Assembly (NCBI GenBank): GCA_963764695.1
Contig: CAVXTW010000007.1
Location: 806,001-870,000, forward strand
DNA length: 64,000 nt
Reading direction: 5' to 3'
Source: DATFRY01 sp963764695
GTDB taxonomy: Bacteria > Myxococcota_A > Polyangia > Haliangiales > Haliangiaceae
Of this stretch, positions 43,438-51,974 are shown one piece after another. The translations under genes and the position numbers were made by a program. Below the pieces are notes generated by a model, which was not told the DNA's origin, ran no database searches, and saw nothing but the letters and a program-made list of their open reading frames with translations. Numbering within the stretch: the first letter of the stretch is position 1; each line of letters opens with the position of its first letter.

Positions 43438-46038
43438 TCACCAGCCACCATCACCAACCACCGACTCCACGCTCATGCTGCCATCTCTCTCGATGACAAA
43501 GGTGATCGTCCCGCCCAGATCGGTCCGCAACACCTGCCCTCCTCGTCCCTTCCACCGTGCTTCGACTCCCTCGTGCGGAAACCCGAACCGGTTCGCGAGC
43601 CCGCACGAGATGACCGCCCACCCGGGCGAGGTGGCGTTGACCAGGGCCTGCGTTGAACGACGTGCGAGACCCGTGGTGCGGCACCTTTACGACGTCAACG
43701 TTCAGCCCTCCGGCGCCGTGCTCGCGCACGAGGTCTTCTTCTCCTTCTTCCTCGAGGTCGCCGGTGAAGAGCAGGCGACGCCCGGCGTGATCGATCCGCA
43801 CCACCAGCGAGTTGTCGTTCTCCGACCGGACCGGGTCGAGCGCAGCTCTCCTGTCGCCATCGTCCGGTGACGGGCCGGGCGCCAGCACGGTCAGGGTCGC
43901 GCCGCCGCGGCGCACGACGGCGCCGGCGGGCGGGCTGCGCACCACGGTGCCGCGAGCGGTCAGCTCGGCCAGCAGGCGCTCCAGCTCGGGGCCAGGCGGG
44001 GCGCCGGGGTGGCGACGCGCGAGCCACAGCTCCTCGATGTGGACGCTGCGCGCGATGGCGCCCAGGCCGCGGTAGTGGTCGGGGTGGGCGTGCGAGAGGA
44101 TGGCGAGGTCGATGCGGCGGATGCGGCGCAGGGCCAGATATCGGGCCACCGCGTCGCGGCCGGGCGACTCGCCGAGCCGGCGCGCGGTCGCGGGATCGCG
44201 GGTCGGCAGGGAGAACGGCAGCCCGCCGCCGTCGATCAACCACACGTCGCCGCCCGGCGCCTCGACGACCGCCGCATCCCCCTGCCCCACGTCGACGAAG
44301 GCGGCGCGCAGCTCGTCGCGCCAGAGCGGTGCCAGCTCGCTGCGCCACACCTGTGACCCGACCAGAAATGCAGCGGCCGCCGCGGCGACCATCAGTGCAC
44401 GCCGGCGGCGCATCGCCTGGATCAGGGCCGACCATGCGCACCGCGAGCGCGAGCGCGCCCAGCAGGACGCACCAGCCGGCCAGCTCGCCCAGATCCGGCG
44501 GCGGGATCGGCAGCGGCGGGATCCACGCCGACACGTTGGCCAGGGCGCCGGTCACGCGCTCGGTCAGAGCCGCCGCGGCGGCCAGGACTCCCTCCCCTGC
44601 TGCCGGCCACACCTCGGCCAGGACGGCGCCGCCCAGACCGAGCGGCAGCGCGACGAGCTCCACCGCCGGCACCGCGACCAGGTTGGACACCGGCCCGGCC
44701 AGCGCGACGGTGCCGAAGTGAAAGGCGGAGATCGGCGCGGTCGCGACCCAGGTCCACAGCGACGCGACGACCAGCTGGCGCAGCCAGCGCCAGGCGAGCA
44801 CCGGCCACGGCGGCCGGGCCTGGTCGACGGGGCGGACCAGGAACAGGGCCAGCGCGCCGGTGGCGGCGAACGACAGCTGCAGGGACGGGTCGAACAGCGA
44901 TGACGGGCGCGCCGCCAGCATGAGCAGCGCCGCCGCGCCCATCGCGTCGCGCAGCCGGGCCCGCCGGTCGAGCGCCACGCCGGCCAGCAGCACAAGGATC
45001 ATGCACAGCGCGCGCACCGCCGACGGAGGCGCGCCGGTCACCATGGTGTACGCGACCGCCAGCGGAGCGGCGCCCAGCGCGGCGGCTCGGGTCGGATCCA
45101 CGCGCAGGGCCAGCGCCGGCAGCGTGGCCCACAGCCGGCGCAGCGCGGCGAAGGCGAACAGCGCCACCGCGGCGAGGTGCAGACCGCTCACCGCCAGCAC
45201 GTGCGAGGCGCCGCTGTCGCGATAGCTGGCCGCCGCGCGCTCGCTCATGCCGCTGGTGTCGCCGGTGACCAGGGCGCGCAGGACGCCGTCGCGATCCGCG
45301 TCGCCGGCGGCATCGCTGATGCGCCGGGCCATGCGCCGCTGCAGCAGCCCGGCCGCCCGCCGCGGGTCGAGCGCGCTGCCCGCGACCGGCTCGCTCACCC
45401 GGGTCCAGTCGGTGGTGAGCAGCGCGGCCGCGCCGCGCGAGTCGGCGAACCGCGCGGGCGGCGGCGCGCCGGGCAGGAGATAGCCGCGCGGCATGCGCAG
45501 CGCGCCGGTGACCTCGATGGAGTCGCCCGGCAGGAGCGGCGGCGTCCACGCCTCGTCGTCGGGATCGCGATGGACCGCGACCAGCACCCGGATCCCGGCT
45601 GCATCGGCACGGGCCGCGGCGTCGCGACCGCCACGCCCACCGGCCGCTCCGTCGGCGCCGGCCTCCCCGTCGGCCACGCCATCTGCCGCCACCGGAGCAG
45701 AGTCGAGGACCAGGGCGAAGCGGACCGCCCGGCCGTCGTCGTCGACCGGCGCCTCCACGATCCCGGACAGCGTCTCCTCGGCGCGATCATCCGCCCACGG
45801 GCGCAGGGCGTCGCGCGCCGCCTCCAGACCGGCGCGCTCGTGGGCGCCGAGCGCACCACCGAGCAGCAGCGCGCACAGCGCGGCGCGGCCCCGTCGCACA
45901 GCGATGCCGACCGCCACCACCGCTGCCACCCAGAACAGCGGAGCGGTCGAACAGGGGACCTGCGCGATCGGCGAGCGCGATGCCGGCGGCCAGCGCCATC
46001 GCGAGGCCGGCGAGGCCCGATCTAGAGCGTGATTCCAC
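43438..46038 (-). CDS. comEC: ComEC/Rec2 DNA-uptake channel protein (three +1 shifts)
   Basis: ComEC is the inner-membrane channel for single-stranded DNA in natural transformation. The start used is a GTG at 46038. A variable N-terminal region precedes the competence domain: SASHVLAVSGLHLAAVALF-type helix (read here as GASHVLAVSGLHLAAVALF), SLFDPSLQLSFAATGALALF and WVATAPISAFHFGTVALAGP. The C-terminal metallo-beta-lactamase domain has AFVDVGQGDAAVVEAPGGDV, ILSHAHPDHYRG, LLFTGDLEEEGEEDLV and VVKVPHHGSRTSFN. The frame breaks three times at synonymous doubled bases: CG(C/T) 45943/45942, CG(C/A) 44436/44435 and GC(A/G) 43649/43648. The corrected length is about 865 residues. Confidence 0.9.
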
Positions 46039-46191
46039 GCTCCGCTCCCGCCGCGGGGCGGCGCACTCCGCGGGCGCAGCGAGACGTCCAGGCGCAGGCG
46101 ATGTGCATTCGCCCCATGTCGGACCGACCGCCGGACAGTTCACCCCTGCAGTCGCACCGGCCGGCCGGCTTCACAAACCCGTACGCGACCG

Positions 46192-46219
46192 TTGACGGCA
46201 ACCCGCCTGCCCATAATAA
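46192..46219 (+). promoter_or_regulatory. Sigma-70-like promoter before the cupredoxin-like gene
   Basis: TTGACG at 46192-46197, 16-base spacer, TAATAA at 46214-46219, about 60 bases before the GTG start at 46279. This is a near-consensus housekeeping promoter and one of the few AT-rich spots in the window. It serves the two-gene unit that follows. Confidence 0.55.
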
Positions 46220-46278
46220 GATTTGAGAATCCTTGAACACTTGAGGACACTCGCGGTCCGCCGAGGGGAGGAGGAACT

Positions 46279-47058
46279 GTGATTCCGGGCACCGTTGGTT
46301 GCACCGCGTGCGCCGAGCGCATCCGGCGTCGGCCCGCCATGGCGGCCGCCGGGCTCGCAGTCCTGGCGGTGCTCGCGCTGCCCGCTCCGGCCGACGCCGA
46401 CGAGAACGGCGGCATCGTGATCGGTGCCGTCACGCTGGCTCCCGCCGAGCAGCGCGGCGCGACGCCGGTGCGCAACCAGGGCTTCGTGCGCCGCGTGCCG
46501 GCGCTCAAGCCGCCGCGCGCCGTCGATCCTCGGCCTCACCTCATCATCGTCCTCGACGGCGCCACGCCTCCGGAAGAGGACCGCCAGCCGCCCGGCCAGC
46601 CGGTCGCGTACACGATCGTCGGCGAGTCGTTCGACGTGCCGCTGCTTCCGGTCGTCGCCGGCTCGGTGGTCGAGATCCGCAACGCCGGCCGCGGCGCGCC
46701 GCGCCTCTACTCTCCCGGCAAGGCCGACTTCGTCCCGCCCGATCCGATCTCGCCGCGCGGCGAGCGCAAGACAAAGAAGATCGAGCCGGCCCACCAGACC
46801 TTCGAGCTGCGCGACCGCGAGTCGGTGCACCTCAGCGGCCGCATCGTGGGCTTCCCGCACCGCTACGTCGCGCGCGTCGCGGCCGACGGCTCGTTCACCA
46901 TCCCCGCGGTCGCCCCCGGCGCATGGAAGGTGCGCGTCTGGTACCGCGACGGCTGGGCCCAGGTGCCGGAAGAGACGGTCGAGGTCGTGGCAAAGAAGGA
47001 GAGCAAGCCGGTCAAGATCGCGCTGCCGGCCAAGCTCGTGACCAGGCCAGCCCGCTAG
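46279..47058 (+). CDS. Secreted cupredoxin-like / carboxypeptidase-regulatory-like protein
   Basis: A 259-residue protein with a signal peptide whose hydrophobic core is MAAAGLAVLAVLALPAPADA. The middle (about 75-155) has a cupredoxin-like pattern, YTIVGESFDVPLLPVVAGSV followed by VEIRNAGRGAPRLYSPG, though the copper ligands are not clear. The last 75 residues read LSGRIVGFPHRYVARVAADG, SFTIPAVAPGAWKVRVWYRD, GWAQVPEETVEVVAKKE, an Ig/carboxypeptidase-regulatory beta-sandwich. The GTG start at 46279 follows GGGGAGGAGG. The MXAN_5187-like gene begins 27 bases downstream, so the two probably work together at the envelope. Confidence 0.65.
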   Translation: MIPGTVGCTACAERIRRRPAMAAAGLAVLAVLALPAPADADENGGIVIGAVTLAPAEQRGATPVRNQGFVRRVPALKPPRAVDPRPHLIIVLDGATPPEEDRQPPGQPVAYTIVGESFDVPLLPVVAGSVVEIRNAGRGAPRLYSPGKADFVPPDPISPRGERKTKKIEPAHQTFELRDRESVHLSGRIVGFPHRYVARVAADGSFTIPAVAPGAWKVRVWYRDGWAQVPEETVEVVAKKESKPVKIALPAKLVTRPAR

Positions 47059-47085
47059 TCCCGCCCGCTCGGAGCGTCCTCACAC

Positions 47086-48984
47086 ATGTTCTGGTCGAAA
47101 ATCTGGTTCTTTCTGGTCGCGGTGGTCGCCGGCGTGACGCTCACGCTGGCGCTGGTCATGCCGCGGCCGGCCGAGCGCGCGACCGTGGTGGCCGAGACCA
47201 AGCGCCTGGCCCACGCCTGCAGCATCACCGAGATCCTGCTGCGCGACTTCGCCCAGAGCCGCATCCAGCTGGCCGGCGAGACCGCCCGCGTCCAGGGCGT
47301 CGACCGCGTGCTGCTCGAGTCGTCCAAGGGCGAGACCGTGTCCGCCGCCGTCTACTCGGTGGCCAAGAAGATCCTCGGCGAGGACATGAGCTTCGGCACC
47401 AAGCGCAAGGGAGGCCAGGCGGTGCCGTATCGCCCCGACCTCATCCTCGCGCTCGACACCCGCGGCCGCGTGGTGGCGCGCTCGGGCAAGGACGAGAAGC
47501 TCTACGGCGACTCGCTGGCCGGCTACTTCCTGGTCGACGACGCGCTCGACGGCTACCTGGGCGACGATCTGTGGATCCTGGGCGGCCAGCTTTTCCTGGT
47601 CGCGGCCGCGCCGGTCATCAGCACCGGCGAGCTCGACGCCGGCGCCGTGGTCATCGGCGAGGCGGTCGACAAGGAGTTCGCCACCGAGCTGGCCGACAAG
47701 CTCGAGGTCAAGCTCACCTTCTACGCCGCCGGCGAGGCGGTCGCGACCAGCGACGCGGCCCAGCTGCACGAGGAGGTGCTGGCGCGCGCGCCCAGGCTGT
47801 TCAAGCGGGCGCCCGGCGGCGACTGCGTCACCCAGGAGGCCTTCGCGGTCACCGCCGGCGACACCTCGTACTGGGCGCTCCTGGCCCGGCTGCCCGGCGA
47901 GGCCGGCGCGCAGGGCGCGTTCTACTCGGTCCACATCCCGCAGGAGAAGTCGATCGGCTTCGCCGGCACCATCCGCGCGGTCACCAAGAACGACCTGTCG
48001 TTCTCTCACTTCCCGTGGCTGCGGGTCGCCATCGTGTTCCTGCTCATGGTCGGCGTCGGGCTGGCGCTGATGGTGTTCGAGGCGGATCAGCCGCTGCGCC
48101 GGCTGTCGGGCGACGTGGTGCTGCTGGCCAAGGGAGACAGCGAGCGGCTCGCCGAGGAGAAGCACCGCGGCAAGTTCGGCTCCATCGCCCGCTCGGTCAA
48201 CATCGCGCTCGACAAGCTGCAGCGCGAGGCGCGCGCCGCCAGGCGCGACCTCGATCAGCTGCTGGGGCCGGTGCCGCCGGAGAACGAGCGATCGACTCCG
48301 ACCGCGGCCGGGACCGGCCCGGGCAGCGGCCTGAGCGCGGCGTTCACGCCTCCGCCTCCGCCGCCACCGCCGTCCGAGTTCCGCTTCACCGACGGCATGC
48401 GAGCGGCCGGCCCGATCTCGATCCAGCAGCCGGCGGTGGCGCCGCCGTCGATCGGCTCGCCGCCGGCCTTCGTGGCCCCGCCGGCGCCGCCCACCGACGA
48501 CCGCATCCCGCCGCCGTCGGTCAGCCTGCCGCCGATGGGCAAGAGGACCGCGGCCGGCGCCGCGGCCCGGGCGCCGACCCCGAGGCCGCCGGTGCCGGGC
48601 GGGCGCGCCGCCTCGCCCGGGGGGCGCGGGCCCGAGGGCAGCGGGGCCGGTCCGTCGTTTCAGGATCAGCTCGCCGCCTCGGCGATCACCGGTCGCACCC
48701 AGCAGATCTCGATCGAGGACGACGAGGAGGACACCGTCGTCGCCGGCGGGCGATCTCCGGCCGGCGAGCCGGACGACGGGCAGTACCGCGCCATCTTCGA
48801 CGAGTTCGTCGCGCTCAAGCGACGCTGCGGCGAGAGTATCGACAACCTGACCTACGACCGCTTCCTGACCAAGCTGCGCGCCAACCGGGACGCGCTCATG
48901 GCCAAGCACGGCTGCCGCAGCGTCAAGTTCCAGGTCTACGTCAAGGACGGCAAGGCGGCGCTCAAGGCGTCGCCCGTGCGCTGA
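47086..48984 (+). CDS. MXAN_5187-like membrane protein (cache, HAMP-like, conserved C-terminal domain)
   Basis: A 632-residue protein. An N-terminal helix (FWSKIWFFLVAVVAGVTLTL) and a second helix near residue 315 (WLRVAIVFLLMVGVGLALMV) bracket a periplasmic sensor of the double-cache type, containing YRPDLILALDTRGRVVARSG and GQLFLVAAAPVISTGELDAG. A HAMP-like stretch, a Pro-rich disordered region (residues 420-560) and a conserved cytoplasmic C-terminal domain follow: YRAIFDEFVALKRRCGESID, then NLTYDRFLTKLRANRDALMA, KHGCRSVKFQVYVKDGKAAL. I recognise this end as the MXAN_5187 C-terminal domain of Myxococcota. No kinase or methyl-acceptor domain is present. Signalling output is unknown. Confidence 0.72.
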   Translation: MFWSKIWFFLVAVVAGVTLTLALVMPRPAERATVVAETKRLAHACSITEILLRDFAQSRIQLAGETARVQGVDRVLLESSKGETVSAAVYSVAKKILGEDMSFGTKRKGGQAVPYRPDLILALDTRGRVVARSGKDEKLYGDSLAGYFLVDDALDGYLGDDLWILGGQLFLVAAAPVISTGELDAGAVVIGEAVDKEFATELADKLEVKLTFYAAGEAVATSDAAQLHEEVLARAPRLFKRAPGGDCVTQEAFAVTAGDTSYWALLARLPGEAGAQGAFYSVHIPQEKSIGFAGTIRAVTKNDLSFSHFPWLRVAIVFLLMVGVGLALMVFEADQPLRRLSGDVVLLAKGDSERLAEEKHRGKFGSIARSVNIALDKLQREARAARRDLDQLLGPVPPENERSTPTAAGTGPGSGLSAAFTPPPPPPPPSEFRFTDGMRAAGPISIQQPAVAPPSIGSPPAFVAPPAPPTDDRIPPPSVSLPPMGKRTAAGAAARAPTPRPPVPGGRAASPGGRGPEGSGAGPSFQDQLAASAITGRTQQISIEDDEEDTVVAGGRSPAGEPDDGQYRAIFDEFVALKRRCGESIDNLTYDRFLTKLRANRDALMAKHGCRSVKFQVYVKDGKAALKASPVR

Positions 48985-49138
48985 CCTCGCCGTCGCCGAT
49001 GCACCGACGGTCGGGCGCACGCGCGCGCGACGAGATCCCCGACGCGGCGGCGCCGGCGGCGCGCTTGTTGCCGTCAGCTGTGCACGCTAGGATGACGCGC
49101 AATTCACGGCGATCCAGACGAGCCTTCAAGGAGAAGAC

Positions 49139-49736
49139 ATGTTGGTGAAGCCGACCTGCTACGCATCGCCACGGCTCGTCGGGCGGGGATGCTCGCAGAA
49201 GGGCGGACACGGGGTCTACGCCGCCGCCGCGATCCGGCGCGGTGAGCTCTTGGTCGTGTTCGCCGGCTCCGCGGTCGAGAGGAGCGAGATCGCCAGCCTG
49301 CCGCCGGACCGGCGCCGCCTGCTGCTTCAGGTCGAGGAGGACCTCTATCTCCTGTCGGATATCGAGGGCTGGGCCGACTGGGTCAACCACTGCTGCGAGC
49401 CGAACGCGGGTCTGCGCGGACAGGTCAGCCTGGTGGCGATGCGCGACATCGAGCCGGGCGAGGAGATTCTGTTACGACTACGCGATGAGCGATGGCAGCC
49501 CCTACGACGGCTTCGACTGCCGCTGCGGCGCCGCCGGCTGTCGACGGCGGGTGAGCGGCGATGACTGGATGAAAGAAGAGCTGTGGGAGCGCTACCGCGG
49601 CTACTTCTCGCCCTACCTCTGGGACCGCATCGAGCGAATGCGCAGCGCGCGCGCCGCCGCCGCCCTGCGCGCCCAGCGTCCCGCCCAGCACCGGCACCGT
49701 CGCCGTCGCGCCGCCGCGGCTGCCGCAGGTCGATGA
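49139..49736 (+). CDS. SET-domain protein methyltransferase (one +1 shift)
   Basis: A SET-domain protein of about 198 residues. It has GGHGVYAAAAIRRGELLVVF (the GxG motif of SET-N), WADWVNHCCEPNAGLRGQVS (the NHxCxPN cofactor/substrate motif), then DIEPGEEILxYDYAMSDGSP with the catalytic tyrosine, and a cysteine-rich post-SET-like end FDCRCGAAGCRRRVSGDDW. The frame shifts once at CT(G/T) 49471/49472 (synonymous Leu). It ends with the motif WERYRGYFSPYLWDRIERMR and a basic tail. Its stop overlaps the ATG of the CDP-alcohol phosphatidyltransferase. SET proteins methylate lysines; the target is not known. Confidence 0.88.
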
Positions 49737-50356
49737 CCGACGACCGCGCGCGGCCGGGCCGCTCCGACTTCGTGGCCGATGTACTCTTGGTGCCCAACCT
49801 CATCAGCCTGGGGCGCATCGCCGGGGTGCTCGCCGCGGCGGTGTGCTACTTCAACCGGCTCTGGGTGCCGGCCCTGATCCTGGGCGTGTCGGGCGGGTTG
49901 ACGGACTACCTGGACGGCTACTTCGCGCGCAAGCTGGGCCAGGAAAGCGAGCTGGGCGCGCTGCTCGACAGCCTCGCCGACATCCTGGCGGCGCTCATCT
50001 CCTTGACCGTGGGCGTCTATTTCGGCGTCTGGCCGGTCTATCTGCTCATCGCCTGGGGCATGCGCGACATCACCGTGCTGGCCATGCGCGCCAGCGCCGC
50101 CCAGCAGGGGTTCGGCATCCCGACGGTGTTCCTGGGCAAGGTGGCAATGAACTTCACCGGCTGGGCCTACATGCTGCTGGCCCTGGAGCTGGTGCGCCCC
50201 TTCGCGGGCTCGGCGCTGCTTACCGACGGACTTCACTGGTTCGCGCTCGGCGCCATTCACGCGGGCATCGCGCTCCAGTGGATGGTAGGCATCATCTATC
50301 TGCGCGCGTTCGCCCGGCAGTACCGCCGGAACCGGGGCAGCGGCGCGGTGTCATAG
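49733..50356 (+). CDS. CDP-alcohol phosphatidyltransferase family protein
   Basis: A 207-residue membrane enzyme of phospholipid synthesis with the signature D-x2-D-G-x2-A-R-x8-G-x3-D-x3-D, seen as TDYLDGYFARKLGQESELGA followed by LLDSLAD. It has about five to six helices (VPNLISLGRIAGVLAAAVCY; GVYFGVWPVYLLIAWGM; FTGWAYMLLALELV). The N-terminus MTDDRARPGRSDFVADVLLV is soluble. It could make phosphatidylglycerol phosphate, cardiolipin or another head group; the fold is clear, the alcohol is not. ATG overlap with the SET gene suggests coupling. Confidence 0.88.
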   Translation: MTDDRARPGRSDFVADVLLVPNLISLGRIAGVLAAAVCYFNRLWVPALILGVSGGLTDYLDGYFARKLGQESELGALLDSLADILAALISLTVGVYFGVWPVYLLIAWGMRDITVLAMRASAAQQGFGIPTVFLGKVAMNFTGWAYMLLALELVRPFAGSALLTDGLHWFALGAIHAGIALQWMVGIIYLRAFARQYRRNRGSGAVS

Positions 50357-50362
50357 TCCACC

Positions 50363-51871
50363 ATGAGCTTCTCGACCTCGCGCCCGGTCCTGTCTCTGTG
50401 CGCGCTCGTCCTGGCAGCGTGCAGCAGCAGCGAGGGGGGCGCGGGGAGCGCGGCCGGAGGCGGCGAGGCCAAGGCGCCCGCCCCGACCGGCAAGCGCGCC
50501 GCGGCCGCCGGAGTAGCAAAGGTGGCCACGCCACCGCCGCCTCTGCCGGCCGATCCGGGCAGTGCGCGCGGCGTGCCGGGCTGGGCGGTGCGACTGGGCG
50601 GCAACGCGGCCGAGAGCGGCCGCGCCGTGGCGCTGGACGCCAAGGGGGACATCTACCTGGCGGGCCTTTTCCGCGGCCAGGTCGACTTCGGGGCCGGCGC
50701 CCGCTATACGGCGCGCCGCGCCGACGGCTTTCTGGCCAGGCTCGGCCCCGACGGTGCCGTGCGCTGGGCCCGACAGCTGGGCGGCGCCAACGACGACATC
50801 GCCGACGCGCTGGCCCTCGATCCGCAGGGCAACGCGGTGGTGGCCGGATCGTTCTCCGAGGAGCTCACGGTCGGCGACGGCTCGCTCAAGTCCGAGGGCG
50901 CCGACGACGTGTTCGTCGCGTCGTTCGATCCGGAAGGGCGGCGTCGCTGGGCCAAGCGGATGGGCGGCGTCGATGTCGACGGCGCCGACGGCCTGGCGGT
51001 GGACGGGCGCGGCGGCATCGCCGTCATCGGCGTCTACGCCGGCTACGTCGTGCTGGCCCCCGGCCACGAGCTCGTCGGCGAGGGGCAGAGCGACATCCTG
51101 CTCACCATGCTGGAGCCGGACGGGTCGATCAGGTGGGTCAAGGGCTGGTCGAGCTCCGGCCCGGACGAGGGGCGCGCGGTCGGCTTCGATGCCAGCGGCA
51201 ACCTCTACGCCCTGGTCGAGTTCTCGCGCGCGATCGATTTCGGCGGCGGCCCGCTCGAGAGCGTCGGCAACCGCGACCTGGCCCTGGTCAAGCTCGACCC
51301 GACCGGCAAGCACCTGTGGTCGCGCCGCTTCGGCAGCAACCTGGACGAGCTGGGCGTCTCGCTGGCGGTCAACCCGGCCGGCAGCGTCATCATCACCGGG
51401 TCGTTCGACGACACCCTCGACTTCGGCGACGGCCCGATGCGCACGGCAGGGCGCTCCGACGTGTTCATCGCCAAGTTCGCCCCCGACGGCAACACGCTGT
51501 GGTCGCGCCGGCTGGGCAACGCCGACGAGGACATCGGCGCGGCGGTGGCGACCGACCCGTACGGCACCGTGTACGTGTCCGGCTGGTTCTGGCGCCAGCT
51601 CGACGTGCTCGACAGGCCGCTGATCAGCGCCGGCAAGAAGGACGCGTTCGTCTACGCGCTGTCGCCGGCCGGAGACGGGCTGTGGGCGCGAGCCTTCGGC
51701 GGGCCCGAAGACGACTACGGGCGGGGCCTGGCCGCCGACAAGGTCGGGGTCTTCCTGACAGGGACCTTCCACCGCACCGCGTCGGTGGGCGCGACCAAGC
51801 TCACCGCGGCAGCGGCGGTCGGGGCCCGCCTGCCGCTGGGCGACGCCTTCCTGACTCGCCTGGAGCGCTGA
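50363..51871 (+). CDS. Lipoprotein with SBBP-type beta-propeller repeats
   Basis: A 502-residue lipoprotein (signal PVLSLCALVLAAC with lipobox LAAC). After an Ala/Pro linker come about eight repeats of roughly 50 residues in the SBBP style: WAVRLGGNAAESGRAVALDA, VRWARQLGGANDDIADALAL, RRWAKRMGGVDVDGADGLAV, HLWSRRFGSNLDELGVSLAV, LWSRRLGNADEDIGAAVATD, LWARAFGGPEDDYGRGLAAD. The repeats predict a beta-propeller. Such proteins are abundant in myxobacteria, outside the outer membrane, with unknown ligands. Confidence 0.82.
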   Translation: MSFSTSRPVLSLCALVLAACSSSEGGAGSAAGGGEAKAPAPTGKRAAAAGVAKVATPPPPLPADPGSARGVPGWAVRLGGNAAESGRAVALDAKGDIYLAGLFRGQVDFGAGARYTARRADGFLARLGPDGAVRWARQLGGANDDIADALALDPQGNAVVAGSFSEELTVGDGSLKSEGADDVFVASFDPEGRRRWAKRMGGVDVDGADGLAVDGRGGIAVIGVYAGYVVLAPGHELVGEGQSDILLTMLEPDGSIRWVKGWSSSGPDEGRAVGFDASGNLYALVEFSRAIDFGGGPLESVGNRDLALVKLDPTGKHLWSRRFGSNLDELGVSLAVNPAGSVIITGSFDDTLDFGDGPMRTAGRSDVFIAKFAPDGNTLWSRRLGNADEDIGAAVATDPYGTVYVSGWFWRQLDVLDRPLISAGKKDAFVYALSPAGDGLWARAFGGPEDDYGRGLAADKVGVFLTGTFHRTASVGATKLTAAAAVGARLPLGDAFLTRLER

Positions 51872-51974
51872 AGGGCCGTCTGAAAAGGCGATCTGCGTCG
51901 CGCCGCGGGCCGGTCGCGGCCGCGCGCCCTGTGCGAGACCTCGGTCGAGCATCCGGGTTACACTGGGCGAGGCC

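Noticed and set aside
43438..44413. A separate metallo-beta-lactamase gene downstream of comEC
   Set aside because: The gap is bridged by a single synonymous doubled base, CG(C/A), and the order channel-then-hydrolase domain is that of ComEC, so one gene is more likely. A split gene is not fully excluded.
46299..49148. A 949-codon plus-strand open frame over the cupredoxin-like and MXAN_5187-like genes
   Set aside because: Arg/Ala/Gly/Pro-rich translation without any motif, in a frame shifted from two convincing genes.
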